NCBI GenBank assembly: GCA_002849045.2
Contig: NCRO01000144.1
Location: forward strand, 1-12,068
Source: Candidatus Sediminicultor secundus
GTDB lineage: Bacteria > Atribacterota > JS1 > SB-45 > 34-128
DNA length: 12,068 nucleotides
Direction of reading: 5' to 3'
The notes beneath the pieces are model-generated. The model saw nothing but the letters and a program-made list of their open reading frames with translations. It made no database searches and had not been told where the DNA came from. Shown here piece after piece: positions 1 to 6,849 of the stretch. Position 1 is the stretch's first letter. Each line of letters begins with the position of its first letter. A program made the position numbers and the translations under genes.

Positions 1-272
1 AAAATTTAATTATGATCTATGGAGATTATCAGCTTATCTTAGAAGATGATAAACATATTTATAGTTATTTACGCACTCTTAATCAGGACCGATTACTAAT
101 TATTCTTAACTTCTTTTCCAGCCAAACAATTTTTAATCTTCCAGAAAATATTAATTACCAAGAAAAAGAGCTACTAATCAGTAATTATAATGTTGAAGAA
201 AAAGAAGATATTAAAAGTACATATCTACGTCCTTATGAAGCAAGGGTATATAAATTAGTCGATAGTGAATAG
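1..272 (+). CDS. GH13 alpha-glucosidase / oligo-1,6-glucosidase, C-terminal fragment
   Basis: The reading frame is open from the window edge (codons at 3-11 read N-L-I ahead of the first ATG at 12), so this is the 3' end of a longer gene and not an 86-residue protein. The stretch YGDYQLILEDDKHIYSYLRT, followed by a beta-rich tail ending RPYEARVYKL, matches the C-terminal beta-sandwich of GH13 oligo-1,6-glucosidases, alpha-glucosidases and trehalose-6-phosphate hydrolases. The catalytic barrel is outside the window, so the substrate (isomaltose, maltose, sucrose or trehalose-6-phosphate) cannot be decided. These enzymes are usually cytoplasmic and release glucose from short alpha-glucosides. 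The last five codons (LVDSE) and the TAG stop lie inside a repeat word that is also found at the end of tupA. The gene converges on the ferredoxin gene and appears unrelated to the cofactor genes. Confidence 0.85.
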   Translation, partial: NLIMIYGDYQLILEDDKHIYSYLRTLNQDRLLIILNFFSSQTIFNLPENINYQEKELLISNYNVEEKEDIKSTYLRPYEARVYKLVDSE

Positions 273-560
273 TCGTTAGCATTAAATACAGGTTTTCATT
301 TAACAGTTGCAAGATGCAAGTTAATTTAAATATCCAGCTACTCAATCAATCTAGTTAACTAGTTAATTGTTTTGATTTTATTCCCTTAACTAAATAAACA
401 TACAACCGGTAACCGGATAACTAGTTCTTAACGAGATACGATTCACGAGATACGAACTTGGCTCCTGGCTTCTATTTTATTCGCAAGATACGAGATGCGA
501 ATTTAGCTTTGCGTTTTTCGTTTTATTACTATTCACTAATTAGGACTTACAGAAGAAGGA
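273..560. repeat. intergenic short-word repeat block R1
   Basis: I see no gene here. The stretch is made of short recurring words. There is a 'gaatagtcgttag' word running out of the preceding gene, followed by 'taaatacaggttttca' (near-copy at 6582-6597), and a 'gttgcaagatgcaagtt' word. Next come 'ctagttaactag' (a perfect 12-base palindrome at 351-362), 'ccggtaaccggataacta', and a 24-base string at 432-455 with core CGAGATACGATTCACGAGAT. Related words end the block ('cgcaagatacgagatgcg', 'ctattcacta'). The same vocabulary appears in the other three intergenic blocks. Spacing is irregular and the copies are degenerate, so this is not a CRISPR array. Confidence 0.75.
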
Positions 561-595
561 AATTCCTATACTTAAATTATACTAATTATTAGAAT

Positions 596-635
596 AAAAA
601 AGGAGCAGATTCAAAACAAAATCTGCTCCTTTTTT
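596..635. terminator. bidirectional intrinsic terminator
   Basis: The arms GGAGCAGAT (602-610) and ATCTGCTCC (621-629) form a perfect 9-bp stem around a 10-base loop. The stem is flanked by AAAAAA (596-601) and TTTTTT (630-635), so either strand presents a GC-rich hairpin followed by a U-run. It lies about 25 bases past the ferredoxin stop on the minus strand and between the converging glucosidase and ferredoxin genes, so it can end transcripts from both sides. Confidence 0.9.
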
Positions 636-660
636 ATCTATATTATTTATTTCTTACTTA

Positions 661-846
661 TTACTCACAAGTTATGGCTTCTACCGGACAACCATCGGCA
701 GCCTCTTTACATGATTCTATCAAATCATCCGGTACCTTATTAACCTTTACTATCGCTATATCATCCTTCATTTCAAATACTTCGGGACAGGTATCTTCGC
801 ATAATCCACACCCGGTACATAAATCTTTATCAACTACAGCTTTCAT
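661..846 (-). CDS. single [4Fe-4S] cluster ferredoxin
   Basis: This 61-residue cytoplasmic electron carrier resembles the 60-residue Thermotoga/Desulfovibrio-type ferredoxins. By family analogy Cys10, Cys13 and Cys16 (CTGCGLC) plus Cys53 (in DGCPVEAI) bind one [4Fe-4S] cluster. Cys20 and Cys46 sit where these proteins carry a structural disulfide, and a further cysteine is at position 60. There is no second CxxCxxC motif, so a second cluster is not expected. The ATG at 846 follows a strong AGAAGGAGG Shine-Dalgarno about 10 bases upstream. The gene seems to have its own promoter near 1021-1049 and ends at the bidirectional terminator. Such ferredoxins accept electrons from, among others, tungsten-dependent aldehyde oxidoreductases. 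A link to the neighbouring cofactor genes is therefore possible, but it is only inferred from proximity. Confidence 0.92.
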   Translation of the reverse strand: MKAVVDKDLCTGCGLCEDTCPEVFEMKDDIAIVKVNKVPDDLIESCKEAADGCPVEAITCE

Positions 847-1020
847 TTTACATTTTCCTCCTTCTATTGTAATTGCCGATTTTGAAATTCATTAGGCAAT
901 TAAGTATAAATTCAACAGCACTTTAATTTTTATTTTCTTTTATAATTATCGGCTAATAATTTCTTGACTATTTTATCAGATAATTCTTCTTATTAAAATA
1001 AAAATTATTTTGACATCAAA

Positions 1021-1049
1021 AGCATAACCTAAAAAAAGATAAATTTCAA
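1021..1049 (-). promoter_or_regulatory. putative sigma-70-type promoter for the ferredoxin gene
   Basis: Reading the minus strand there is TTGAAA (1049-1044), a 17-base spacer and TATGCT (1026-1021). These match five and four positions of the -35 and -10 consensus. Transcription would start near 1014, leaving a 5' leader of about 170 bases before the ferredoxin ATG. The region is very AT-rich, so chance matches are easy. There is no clear intrinsic terminator between rnz and this site, so read-through from the upstream operon is also possible. Confidence 0.45.
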
Positions 1050-1091
1050 GTTTTTTAATAATTATTTTTATATCTTGTCAATAACTCTCTC

Positions 1092-2037
1092 TTATATCTC
1101 ATATTCCATAAAATCCTCTGCTAATATAGTTTCAGGAAATACGCTCTGAGCCTCAACAAGTAAACCACTCTCGGTTATTGCCAACTTATTATTCGAGCTA
1201 TATCGAGGACTAATGTGAGTTAGTATCAATTGTTTAACCTGGGCTTCTTTAGCAACCTTGGCAGCTATTGTGGTAGTCGAATGAAAATTTCTCTTAGCTA
1301 GGTCTTCTTCCTGTTGGGAAAAAGTTGTTTCATGAATTAGCAGATCGGCACCTTTAGCCAGATGCAATAAATTTTCACAATAGGTAGTATCACCACAAAA
1401 GACTATTTTTCTCCCTTTTCTAATTTCGCTTACAAAATCCTTACCCTTAAAGATTCTTCCATTGGGTAATTCAACTGTTTTGCCCTCTTTTAGAGTACGA
1501 TAAATTGGACCGGGAGGGATATTCAATCGGCGGGCTTTATCTACTAAAAAATGACTCCTGTCCTTTTTTTCTTCGACAGAATAGGCATAAGTTTTAATAT
1601 TGTGATTTACTTCTATGTATCGAATTATATACTCCTCATCTTCCCAGATGATTCCTGCTGATAAATTTGGTGGAATAATTTTTATCTCAATTTCATAAGA
1701 AATATAGGTTTTAGTTATATTTAGGGTTTCTTTTAAATATTTATCAAGGCCTTCTGGACCAAATATTTGAACTTTTTGCTGATTTTTTTCCGCCCCTTAA
1801 ACCCCGGGAAGCCAATAGCCCAGGAAGTCCAAATACATGATCCCCATGTAAATGAGAAATAAAAATCTTCTCTAATTTAGATAATTTCAAAGAGGCTTTT
1901 TGAATCTGCTGTTGAGTGCTTTCTCCACAATCCCATAACCATAGTTTGTTTTTATTAATAAAAACAAGAGCAATAGAAGATACATTGCGTTCCAAAGTAG
2001 GCATGCCTGAACTGGTACCTAAAAATATAACTTTCAT
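1092..2037 (-). CDS. rnz: ribonuclease Z (tRNA 3' processing), interrupted by a one-base frameshift
   Basis: RNase Z is a metallo-beta-lactamase-fold endonuclease that removes 3' trailers from tRNA precursors. The first part (2037 down to about 1790) carries the zinc-binding motif HLHGDH at residues 62-67 after an N-terminal [10 protein letters not shown]. The second part carries the later conserved elements: [25 protein letters not shown], the FCGDT loop, IHETTF and LTHISPRY. The frame breaks in a run of seven A on the minus strand (1789-1783). Reading six A instead restores one open frame of about 314 residues, the normal length for the family. The first frame otherwise stops at 1744, and an internal ATG at 1526 opens the second half. 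The start ATG at 2037 has AGGTG seven bases upstream and lies 18 bases after mogA/moaB. Sequencing error, transcriptional slippage and recent decay are all possible; error or slippage is likelier because everything else is conserved. Confidence 0.85.
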
Positions 2038-2055
2038 TAATTTTCACCTAATTTC

Positions 2056-2550
2056 TTAATCGTTTCTTCCACACTCAGTAGCTTGGCCTTTTAAAATTTC
2101 TATACCGTGTGGCAATGCCTCTAATATTATTTCTAAAGATTCTCTTACTCCTTTAGGGCTGCCGGGTAAATTTATTATCAAACTTTCTTTCCTAATCCCT
2201 GCCATTCCTCGAGATAATATCGCTCGATTTGTCTTTTTGAAACTTTCGCTTCTGATGATTTCACTAATCCCCGGAACTTCTTTTTCGATTATCGCCAAAG
2301 TAGCCTCCGGAGTAACATCTCTTTTGGCTAAACCTGTTCCTCCGGTAGTTAAAATTAAATCGAGATGTAATTTATCAACTGCCTTTATTAACTCTTCTTG
2401 AATAATATCTTTTTCATCTGGAATAATTTGATAATATTTAACTTCTCCATTAATCTTCTTGACTATTTCTTCGATTGCTTTTCCACTTAGATCTTCTCTC
2501 TCACCTCTTGACCCTTTATCACTTATAGTTAAAATCCCTACTTTAATCAT
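2056..2550 (-). CDS. mogA: MogA/MoaB-family molybdopterin adenylyltransferase
   Basis: Members of this family activate molybdopterin by attaching AMP before MoeA inserts the metal. The 164-residue protein shows family motifs in order: an N-terminal VGILTISDKGSRG, TTGGTG at residues 68-73, DVTPEAT at 78-84, then SRGMAGIR and NLPGSPKGVRE near the C-terminus. Bacterial MogA and MoaB are hard to separate by eye. With no other copy in the window, it is expected to supply the adenylylation step, and the symbol should be read as MogA/MoaB. Its ATG overlaps the MOSC gene's TGA by four bases (ATGA, 2547-2550), which implies translational coupling. Confidence 0.93.
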   Translation of the reverse strand: MIKVGILTISDKGSRGEREDLSGKAIEEIVKKINGEVKYYQIIPDEKDIIQEELIKAVDKLHLDLILTTGGTGLAKRDVTPEATLAIIEKEVPGISEIIRSESFKKTNRAILSRGMAGIRKESLIINLPGSPKGVRESLEIILEALPHGIEILKGQATECGRND

Positions 2551-3029
2551 TCGGGAAGCACCTCAATCTCATTACCAGCTTTTACTTTTCCGCCCTTTAA
2601 AACGCGGGTAAAAATCCCTTCTCGAGGCATTACGCAATCTCCAATCTTTTTTCTTATTTCACAGTCATTATGGCATTTTTTTCCAATCTGAGTAACTTCC
2701 AATAGCACCTCTTCGCCAATCTTTAACTTTGTGCCTATTGGAAGTTTATATAGGATTAAACCTTTCACGGTTAAATTTTCAGCAAAATCTCCAAAAGATA
2801 ATTGGTAACCCTTATCACGCATCTTATTTATGCTTTCGATTCCTAAAAGGCTAATCTGCCGGTGCCGCTTGCCTGAATGAGCATCTTTTTCTAATCCGAA
2901 ATTCTCGATTAATAGCCCTTCAGCTATCTCTTTTTTTACAGTTCCCTTCTTTTCACTTCGACATACAGCAACTATCTTTCCTTTTATTTTATCCATTTTA
3001 TCTTCTTTCTCCTTATCGTTTATCTGCAT
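2547..3029 (-). CDS. stand-alone MOSC-domain protein
   Basis: This 160-residue protein is essentially one MOSC domain, the fold shared with the C-terminal part of Moco sulfurases and with YiiM/YuaD-type proteins. Recognisable elements are DAHSG (49-53), GDFAENLT (80-87), and the cysteine-bearing QIGKKCHNDCEI (114-125). VLKGGKVKAGNEIEV follows near the end. Cysteines at 119, 123 and 132 are candidates for the persulfide-carrying residue. In anaerobes such proteins are often fused to, or next to, MogA or MoaC; here the gene sits between both. The role is probably sulfur or cofactor handling, but the exact reaction is not established for this subgroup. The ATG at 3029 lies two bases after the moaC stop and uses an AGAGGG Shine-Dalgarno inside the moaC end. 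A second Met (residue 12) is a less well-supported start. Confidence 0.88.
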   Translation of the reverse strand: MQINDKEKEDKMDKIKGKIVAVCRSEKKGTVKKEIAEGLLIENFGLEKDAHSGKRHRQISLLGIESINKMRDKGYQLSFGDFAENLTVKGLILYKLPIGTKLKIGEEVLLEVTQIGKKCHNDCEIRKKIGDCVMPREGIFTRVLKGGKVKAGNEIEVLPE

Positions 3030-3031
3030 AT

Positions 3032-3529
3032 TTAATCCCTCTTTTTTAATGGTCTCGAAAAATACCCACTCTTGCCTCCGCTTTTTTCTAAAAGATATAT
3101 CGATTTAATAGCCATCTCCCTATCTACTGCTTTACACATATCATAAATAGTAAGACCAGCAGCCGCTACTGCAGTTAAAGCTTCCATCTCTACTCCGGTT
3201 TTGCCCATAGTTTTGACTTTAGATTGAATAATAATCTTATTTTCATTCTCATTGATTGTAAAATTAAGATCCACATTGGTAAGTATTAAAGGATGACACA
3301 TGGGAATAATCTGGCTGGTCTTTTTAGCAGCCATAATGCCGGCTACCTGGGCTACTGCCAAAACGTCTCCCTTGGCGATCTTTCTATCTTTAATCAGCTT
3401 CAAAGTCTCTGGTTGCATAACTATAGAACCTTCCGCAATAGCTATTCGTTGTGTATCTTCTTTGCCTCCAACGTCCACCATATGCGCTCTTCCGTTTTTA
3501 TTAAAATGGCTTAGTTCTTTTTCTTTCAT
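3032..3529 (-). CDS. moaC: cyclic pyranopterin monophosphate synthase MoaC
   Basis: MoaC converts the MoaA product, 3',8-cyclo-7,8-dihydro-GTP, into cyclic pyranopterin monophosphate. The family signatures are MVDVG (17-21), the metal and substrate loop IPMCHPL (75-81), [12 protein letters not shown] (110-121) and YDMCKAVD (129-136). The last two contribute the conserved glutamates, aspartate and lysine of the active site. [10 protein letters not shown] follows at 146-155. From the ATG at 3529 the protein has 165 residues, typical for the family. An upstream in-frame start at 3586 would overlap moaA by about 50 bases and add 19 unconserved residues. The chosen ATG has GGAGG eight bases upstream and lies four bases past the moaA stop. 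Confidence 0.95.
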   Translation of the reverse strand: MKEKELSHFNKNGRAHMVDVGGKEDTQRIAIAEGSIVMQPETLKLIKDRKIAKGDVLAVAQVAGIMAAKKTSQIIPMCHPLILTNVDLNFTINENENKIIIQSKVKTMGKTGVEMEALTAVAAAGLTIYDMCKAVDREMAIKSIYLLEKSGGKSGYFSRPLKKRD

Positions 3530-3533
3530 TTTG

Positions 3534-4544
3534 CTATCCTCCAATTTTAGACATCTTAAAAGAGTCTCTATTTGAGAATTTCTCATTTAATCTATGACCT
3601 TCGGGTTTTATGTTTATTGCTTCTCCTATATTATTTCTTATTATTTTACTCCTGATTATTTTATCATCGGTTTTTGCATTTCTTATTGCCTGCTTAATAT
3701 CAACCTCCATATTCGAAAACAAACAAGGCCTTAGTTTGCCTTCGGAAGTTAACCTTATCCGATTACAGGTTTTACAAAAATGCTGGCTCAAGGCAGTAAT
3801 AAAACCTATGGTGCCCTGACCGCCTTTAATCTGGTAATATTTTGCTGGTCCATTACCTAAATTTATATCAATAGGTCTAAATGAGTATTTTTCCGATAAA
3901 CTCTCTTTAATTTCCAAAACTGAAATAAATTTATCCCTATAATTATCTTTTAGCTCTTCTCCAGAGGGCATAAATTCAATAAAACGAATATTTAATGGTC
4001 TTCCCAAAGTCAATCTTACAAAATCTTCCACTTCATCATCGTTAATTCCCCTAATTAGTACAGTATTAATTTTAATAGGCAGTAATCCTGCCTTTAAAGC
4101 AGAATCGATTCCTTTTAATGCTTTTTCTAAACTTCCTCCTCGAGTGATTCTTTTATATTTTTCTTCCTGCAGGGAATCTAAACTAATATTTACTCGATTC
4201 AGTCCAGCATCTTTTAATTTTTCAGCATATTCACTTAAGAAAAAACCATTAGTGGTTAAAGATATATCTTCTAGTTTTTTAATCTCTTTTAATTTCTTTA
4301 TAAAATCTACTACTCCTTTTCTGACTAAAGGTTCGCCGCCAGTAATCCTGACTTTGGTAACACCTAAATTTACCGCTTCTTCGATAATTTCTACAATTTC
4401 TTCATACCTTAAAATTTTTTCATGTGGGATAAATTCAAATTGTTCTTCGGGTTTACAGTAAATGCACCTATAGTTACATCGATCGGTAACAGAAACCCGA
4501 AGGTAGGAAATTTCTCTTCCCAAATTATCTATTAGTTTATTCAT
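3534..4544 (-). CDS. moaA: GTP 3',8-cyclase MoaA (radical SAM)
   Basis: MoaA carries out the first step of pterin cofactor synthesis, cyclising GTP by radical S-adenosylmethionine chemistry. The 336-residue protein has the N-terminal radical SAM cluster motif C23-x3-C27-x2-C30 ([14 protein letters not shown]) and a SAM-binding GGEP at 69-72. The second, substrate-binding cluster motif is C257-x2-C260-x13-C274 ([10 protein letters not shown]...LRPCLFS). It ends in the conserved Gly-Gly (MSKIGG), which in this family is needed for catalysis, so the C-terminus is complete. The ATG overlaps the TGA of the upstream moeA fusion by four bases (4541-4544). Both iron-sulfur clusters are oxygen sensitive, in keeping with an anaerobe. 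Confidence 0.97.
   Translation of the reverse strand: MNKLIDNLGREISYLRVSVTDRCNYRCIYCKPEEQFEFIPHEKILRYEEIVEIIEEAVNLGVTKVRITGGEPLVRKGVVDFIKKLKEIKKLEDISLTTNGFFLSEYAEKLKDAGLNRVNISLDSLQEEKYKRITRGGSLEKALKGIDSALKAGLLPIKINTVLIRGINDDEVEDFVRLTLGRPLNIRFIEFMPSGEELKDNYRDKFISVLEIKESLSEKYSFRPIDINLGNGPAKYYQIKGGQGTIGFITALSQHFCKTCNRIRLTSEGKLRPCLFSNMEVDIKQAIRNAKTDDKIIRSKIIRNNIGEAINIKPEGHRLNEKFSNRDSFKMSKIGG
3537..3542 (-). promoter_or_regulatory. moaC ribosome binding site that doubles as the moaA Gly-Gly codons
   Basis: On the minus strand GGAGGA (3542-3537) is the pair of codons for the last two glycines of MoaA, followed directly by TAG. The same bases are a near-perfect Shine-Dalgarno eight bases from the moaC ATG at 3529. 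This supports 3529 over the upstream start as the real start of moaC. Confidence 0.7.
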
Positions 4545-6526
4545 TCTTTTATTACCTTTCCACTCTGAGAGAGGTTATATCCACCCAGACTCAAGACTTT
4601 TTTCCTAAATTTTTCCGATCTGATAATAGTCAATAATTTTTGAATCTTTAATGAAGAGTGGTACTCTTTAGGTATAATTATATCATACCTTTCTTTGGCC
4701 ACTGGCACAAAATCTAAGTTAAAGGCTTTGGTAGCAGACAAAATCCCCAGACCTGCATCTACGCTCCCCTCCGCTACGGCAGAAGCCACCATTAAATGAG
4801 TGTACTCTTCCTTAGAATAACCCTGAATATCTAAAGGATTAATGCCTTTCTTTTTTAATAGATAATCCAATAAAACTCTGGTTCCCGATCCTTTCTGTCT
4901 ATTAATAAACTTTATATCCTTTTTAACTAAATCATCTATTCCTTTGATATTTTTTGGATTTTCTCTTTTTACCATTATCCCTTGTTCTCGGTATGTTAGA
5001 TTCACAACTATTAATTCTCTCTGAGGAAGCATCTTTTTTATATAGGGAAAATTATATTCTCCACTCTCTGGATCCAATAGATGAGCGGTGGCAAGATGGG
5101 TTCTTTTTTGTTTCAAGGCTAATAATCCTCCCATACTTCCTACATTAAAGGACACTAAATTAAAATCAGAAAACTCTTCTTGTAATTCATTTCTTAAAAT
5201 ATCCAAAACTAAATCATGACTACCGGTCACAATGATATTGTTCTTTATTCTATTTAAATCTTCTAAAAGTTCAGCTTCTACTTCTTCTCCAAAATCTACC
5301 CCCTCCTTAAGCAAGGGAATACGAACTAAAGCATCTGCCTCTACCAAAGAAGTAACCACTCCCGCTCCTCGAGAAAGAGGATAAGCCATTGTTTTCCCAT
5401 CTATATTTCCTAATTTTACTCTTAGGAATTCTTCATCTCCCAAATGAGAAACCACTTTGTGGGCCATATGGACTTTAATTTCTTCTCGCCTTTTTACGGT
5501 CAATCCTAATTTACGGAAGATTAAAGGTTTTAAAAATTGCTCCGCAGCAATGATTGCCGAGATCGGGTAACCAGGAAGCCCAATGAGAGGAGTATCATCA
5601 ATAATTCCTAAAATTGTCGGTTTCCCTGGCATAATAGCTACTCCGTGAACCAAAACATCACCTATACTTTTAATAATATCGGAAGTGAAATCTTTTGAGC
5701 CAGCAGAGGAACCGGCAAGAACTACTACAATATCATTTTGTGAGGCAGCTTTAAGCAAAATTTTCTTTAAATCTACGGGGATGTCTTTAACAATTTTGTA
5801 TACTTTTGCCTTTCCTCCCCACTCGGAAATCAAACCTTTAATTATTTTAGAATTATATTCAATAATTTTACCAGGACTAATTTCTTCCCCTGGTGGAATC
5901 AATTCACCACCCGTAGGTATAACTACTACCTTGGGCTTCCTGCGGACAAGAAGTTGGTTTACTCCTCCTGCCAACAAAGCCCCAATATCTACTGGACGGA
6001 TTTTATGATTTATGGGAATAATTAACTGATTAGCTACCACATCTTCCCCAATGTTGCGGATATGTTGCCCCGGGGAAACTGTCGAAAATATTTTAATTTC
6101 TTTAATATTTTCTTCTTTTAAATCATCGGTAAAATCATTAGAAATATCTTTGTTCTTCTCTCCTTTAAATTCATTCAAAGGATTTATATCCTCAATCTTT
6201 ATAACTGCATTAAAACCGAAAGGTATGGGATTACCGGTATTTATAAAATGAAAGTCTTGATTAATCTTTAAAGTAATAGGAGAAGATTCGGAAGTTTCAT
6301 AAGTATCCCTTGCTCTAACCACTACTCCATCCATAGCTGCAGCCTGATAATAAGGAGAGGATATCTTGGCAAAAATTGGTTCTGCGGTAATCCGCCCTAA
6401 AGAATCTTCAGTAGAAACCAATTCCCCTTTTAGAGACTGAGCAAGTTTGTATCTTAACAAAGCTTTATAAAATTTTTCTTGAGCTTCTTTTAAAGTTAAT
6501 TTACTTAAATAAATATTTCTTCTCAA
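4541..6526 (-). CDS. MoeA molybdopterin molybdenumtransferase fused to a periplasmic-binding-protein-like domain
   Basis: The protein has 661 residues in two parts. Residues 1-425 are a full MoeA, the enzyme that inserts molybdate or tungstate into adenylylated molybdopterin. It has AAMDGVVVRARD (63-74) with the conserved Asp, NTGNPIPFG (96-104), AGSSAGSKDF (271-280), VAIMPGKPT (296-304) and GLPGYP (316-321). Residues 430-655 resemble a type 2 periplasmic-binding-protein / LysR-substrate domain, with motifs NRQKGSGTRVLLDYLLKKKG and ASAVAEGSVDAGLG. There is no signal peptide, so this domain is cytoplasmic and may bind an oxyanion or pterin ligand, which is an inference. This fused architecture is known in anaerobes. 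A charged insert lies at about 117-145. The start is TTG at 6526 with AAGGA nine bases upstream. It is the first gene of the moaA-moaC-MOSC-mogA-rnz operon and a distant paralogue of the moeA at 6850-8106. Confidence 0.93.
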   Translation of the reverse strand: MRRNIYLSKLTLKEAQEKFYKALLRYKLAQSLKGELVSTEDSLGRITAEPIFAKISSPYYQAAAMDGVVVRARDTYETSESSPITLKINQDFHFINTGNPIPFGFNAVIKIEDINPLNEFKGEKNKDISNDFTDDLKEENIKEIKIFSTVSPGQHIRNIGEDVVANQLIIPINHKIRPVDIGALLAGGVNQLLVRRKPKVVVIPTGGELIPPGEEISPGKIIEYNSKIIKGLISEWGGKAKVYKIVKDIPVDLKKILLKAASQNDIVVVLAGSSAGSKDFTSDIIKSIGDVLVHGVAIMPGKPTILGIIDDTPLIGLPGYPISAIIAAEQFLKPLIFRKLGLTVKRREEIKVHMAHKVVSHLGDEEFLRVKLGNIDGKTMAYPLSRGAGVVTSLVEADALVRIPLLKEGVDFGEEVEAELLEDLNRIKNNIIVTGSHDLVLDILRNELQEEFSDFNLVSFNVGSMGGLLALKQKRTHLATAHLLDPESGEYNFPYIKKMLPQRELIVVNLTYREQGIMVKRENPKNIKGIDDLVKKDIKFINRQKGSGTRVLLDYLLKKKGINPLDIQGYSKEEYTHLMVASAVAEGSVDAGLGILSATKAFNLDFVPVAKERYDIIIPKEYHSSLKIQKLLTIIRSEKFRKKVLSLGGYNLSQSGKVIKE

Positions 6527-6540
6527 ATCAATTTTTCCTT

Positions 6541-6830
6541 CCCCAATTAGTCGTTAGTGAATAGTGAATAGTCGTTAGCGTCAAATACAGGTTTTCAGTT
6601 ATCAGTTTACAGTTTATTGTGTTTTATGTTATTTCCACAAATCTAGTGTAGGGTCGAATTTATACGACCTAAAACGGGTTTGATAAATCAAACCCCTACA
6701 ACTATCACACATTATTTATTACATATTACTTCTTACTTCACGAGATACGATATACTAGATACGAGATACGAATATGGTTTTTAATTTAATATAGTAAAGA
6801 TTCGATACATCATGTTTATTTGATTCAACG
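6541..6830. repeat. intergenic short-word repeat block R2
   Basis: I see no gene between moeA (stop at 6850) and the moeA-PBP start (6526). The proximal part repeats 'tcgttagtgaatagtgaata' and 'gtcgttag', followed by 'tcaaatacaggttttcagtt'. This is a near-copy of 273-305 in block R1. The distal part (about 6738-6775) carries several 'cgagatacga' words. A palindromic element (6647-6700) lies between them. The operon promoter should be in this spacer, but I found no convincing -35/-10 pair. Confidence 0.7.
6647..6700. repeat. cloverleaf-like palindromic element (REP/MITE-like)
   Basis: The outer arms TGTAGGG (6647-6653) and CCCTACA (6694-6700) are exact inverted repeats. They enclose two further inverted repeats: GGTCG (6652-6656) with CGACC (6665-6669), and GGGTTTGAT (6676-6684) with ATCAAACCC (6687-6695). 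The single strand could fold as one stem with two side hairpins, although the outer arms share a few bases with the inner ones. It encodes nothing. It resembles short palindromic repeats that are scattered in some bacterial genomes. On the minus strand its 9-bp hairpin is followed by GTTTT, so it might weakly terminate the tup-moeA transcript. Confidence 0.7.
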
Positions 6831-6849
6831 CAGAGTGTCATGTTAAATG

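Noticed and set aside
847..1091. Small gene or RNA between rnz and ferredoxin
   Set aside because: There is only AT-rich sequence with stop codons in all frames and no strong hairpin. The only support is for a possible promoter at 1021-1049.
3530..3586. Longer MoaC starting at 3586
   Set aside because: It would overlap the end of moaA by about 50 bases, adds residues not seen in the family and has no suitable ribosome site. ATG 3529 has GGAGG at ideal spacing.
4144..6251. Plus-strand open frames of 60-110 codons opposite moaA and the moeA fusion (and similar ones opposite moaC, moeA and ferredoxin)
   Set aside because: They are antisense to strongly conserved genes, show no recognisable motifs or ribosome sites, and are of the length expected by chance in AT-rich sequence.
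6595..6840. Promoter for the moeA-PBP/moa operon
   Set aside because: Several TTGnnn and TAnnnT pairs exist in the AT-rich repeats, but none combines good boxes with 16-18-base spacing, so none is annotated.
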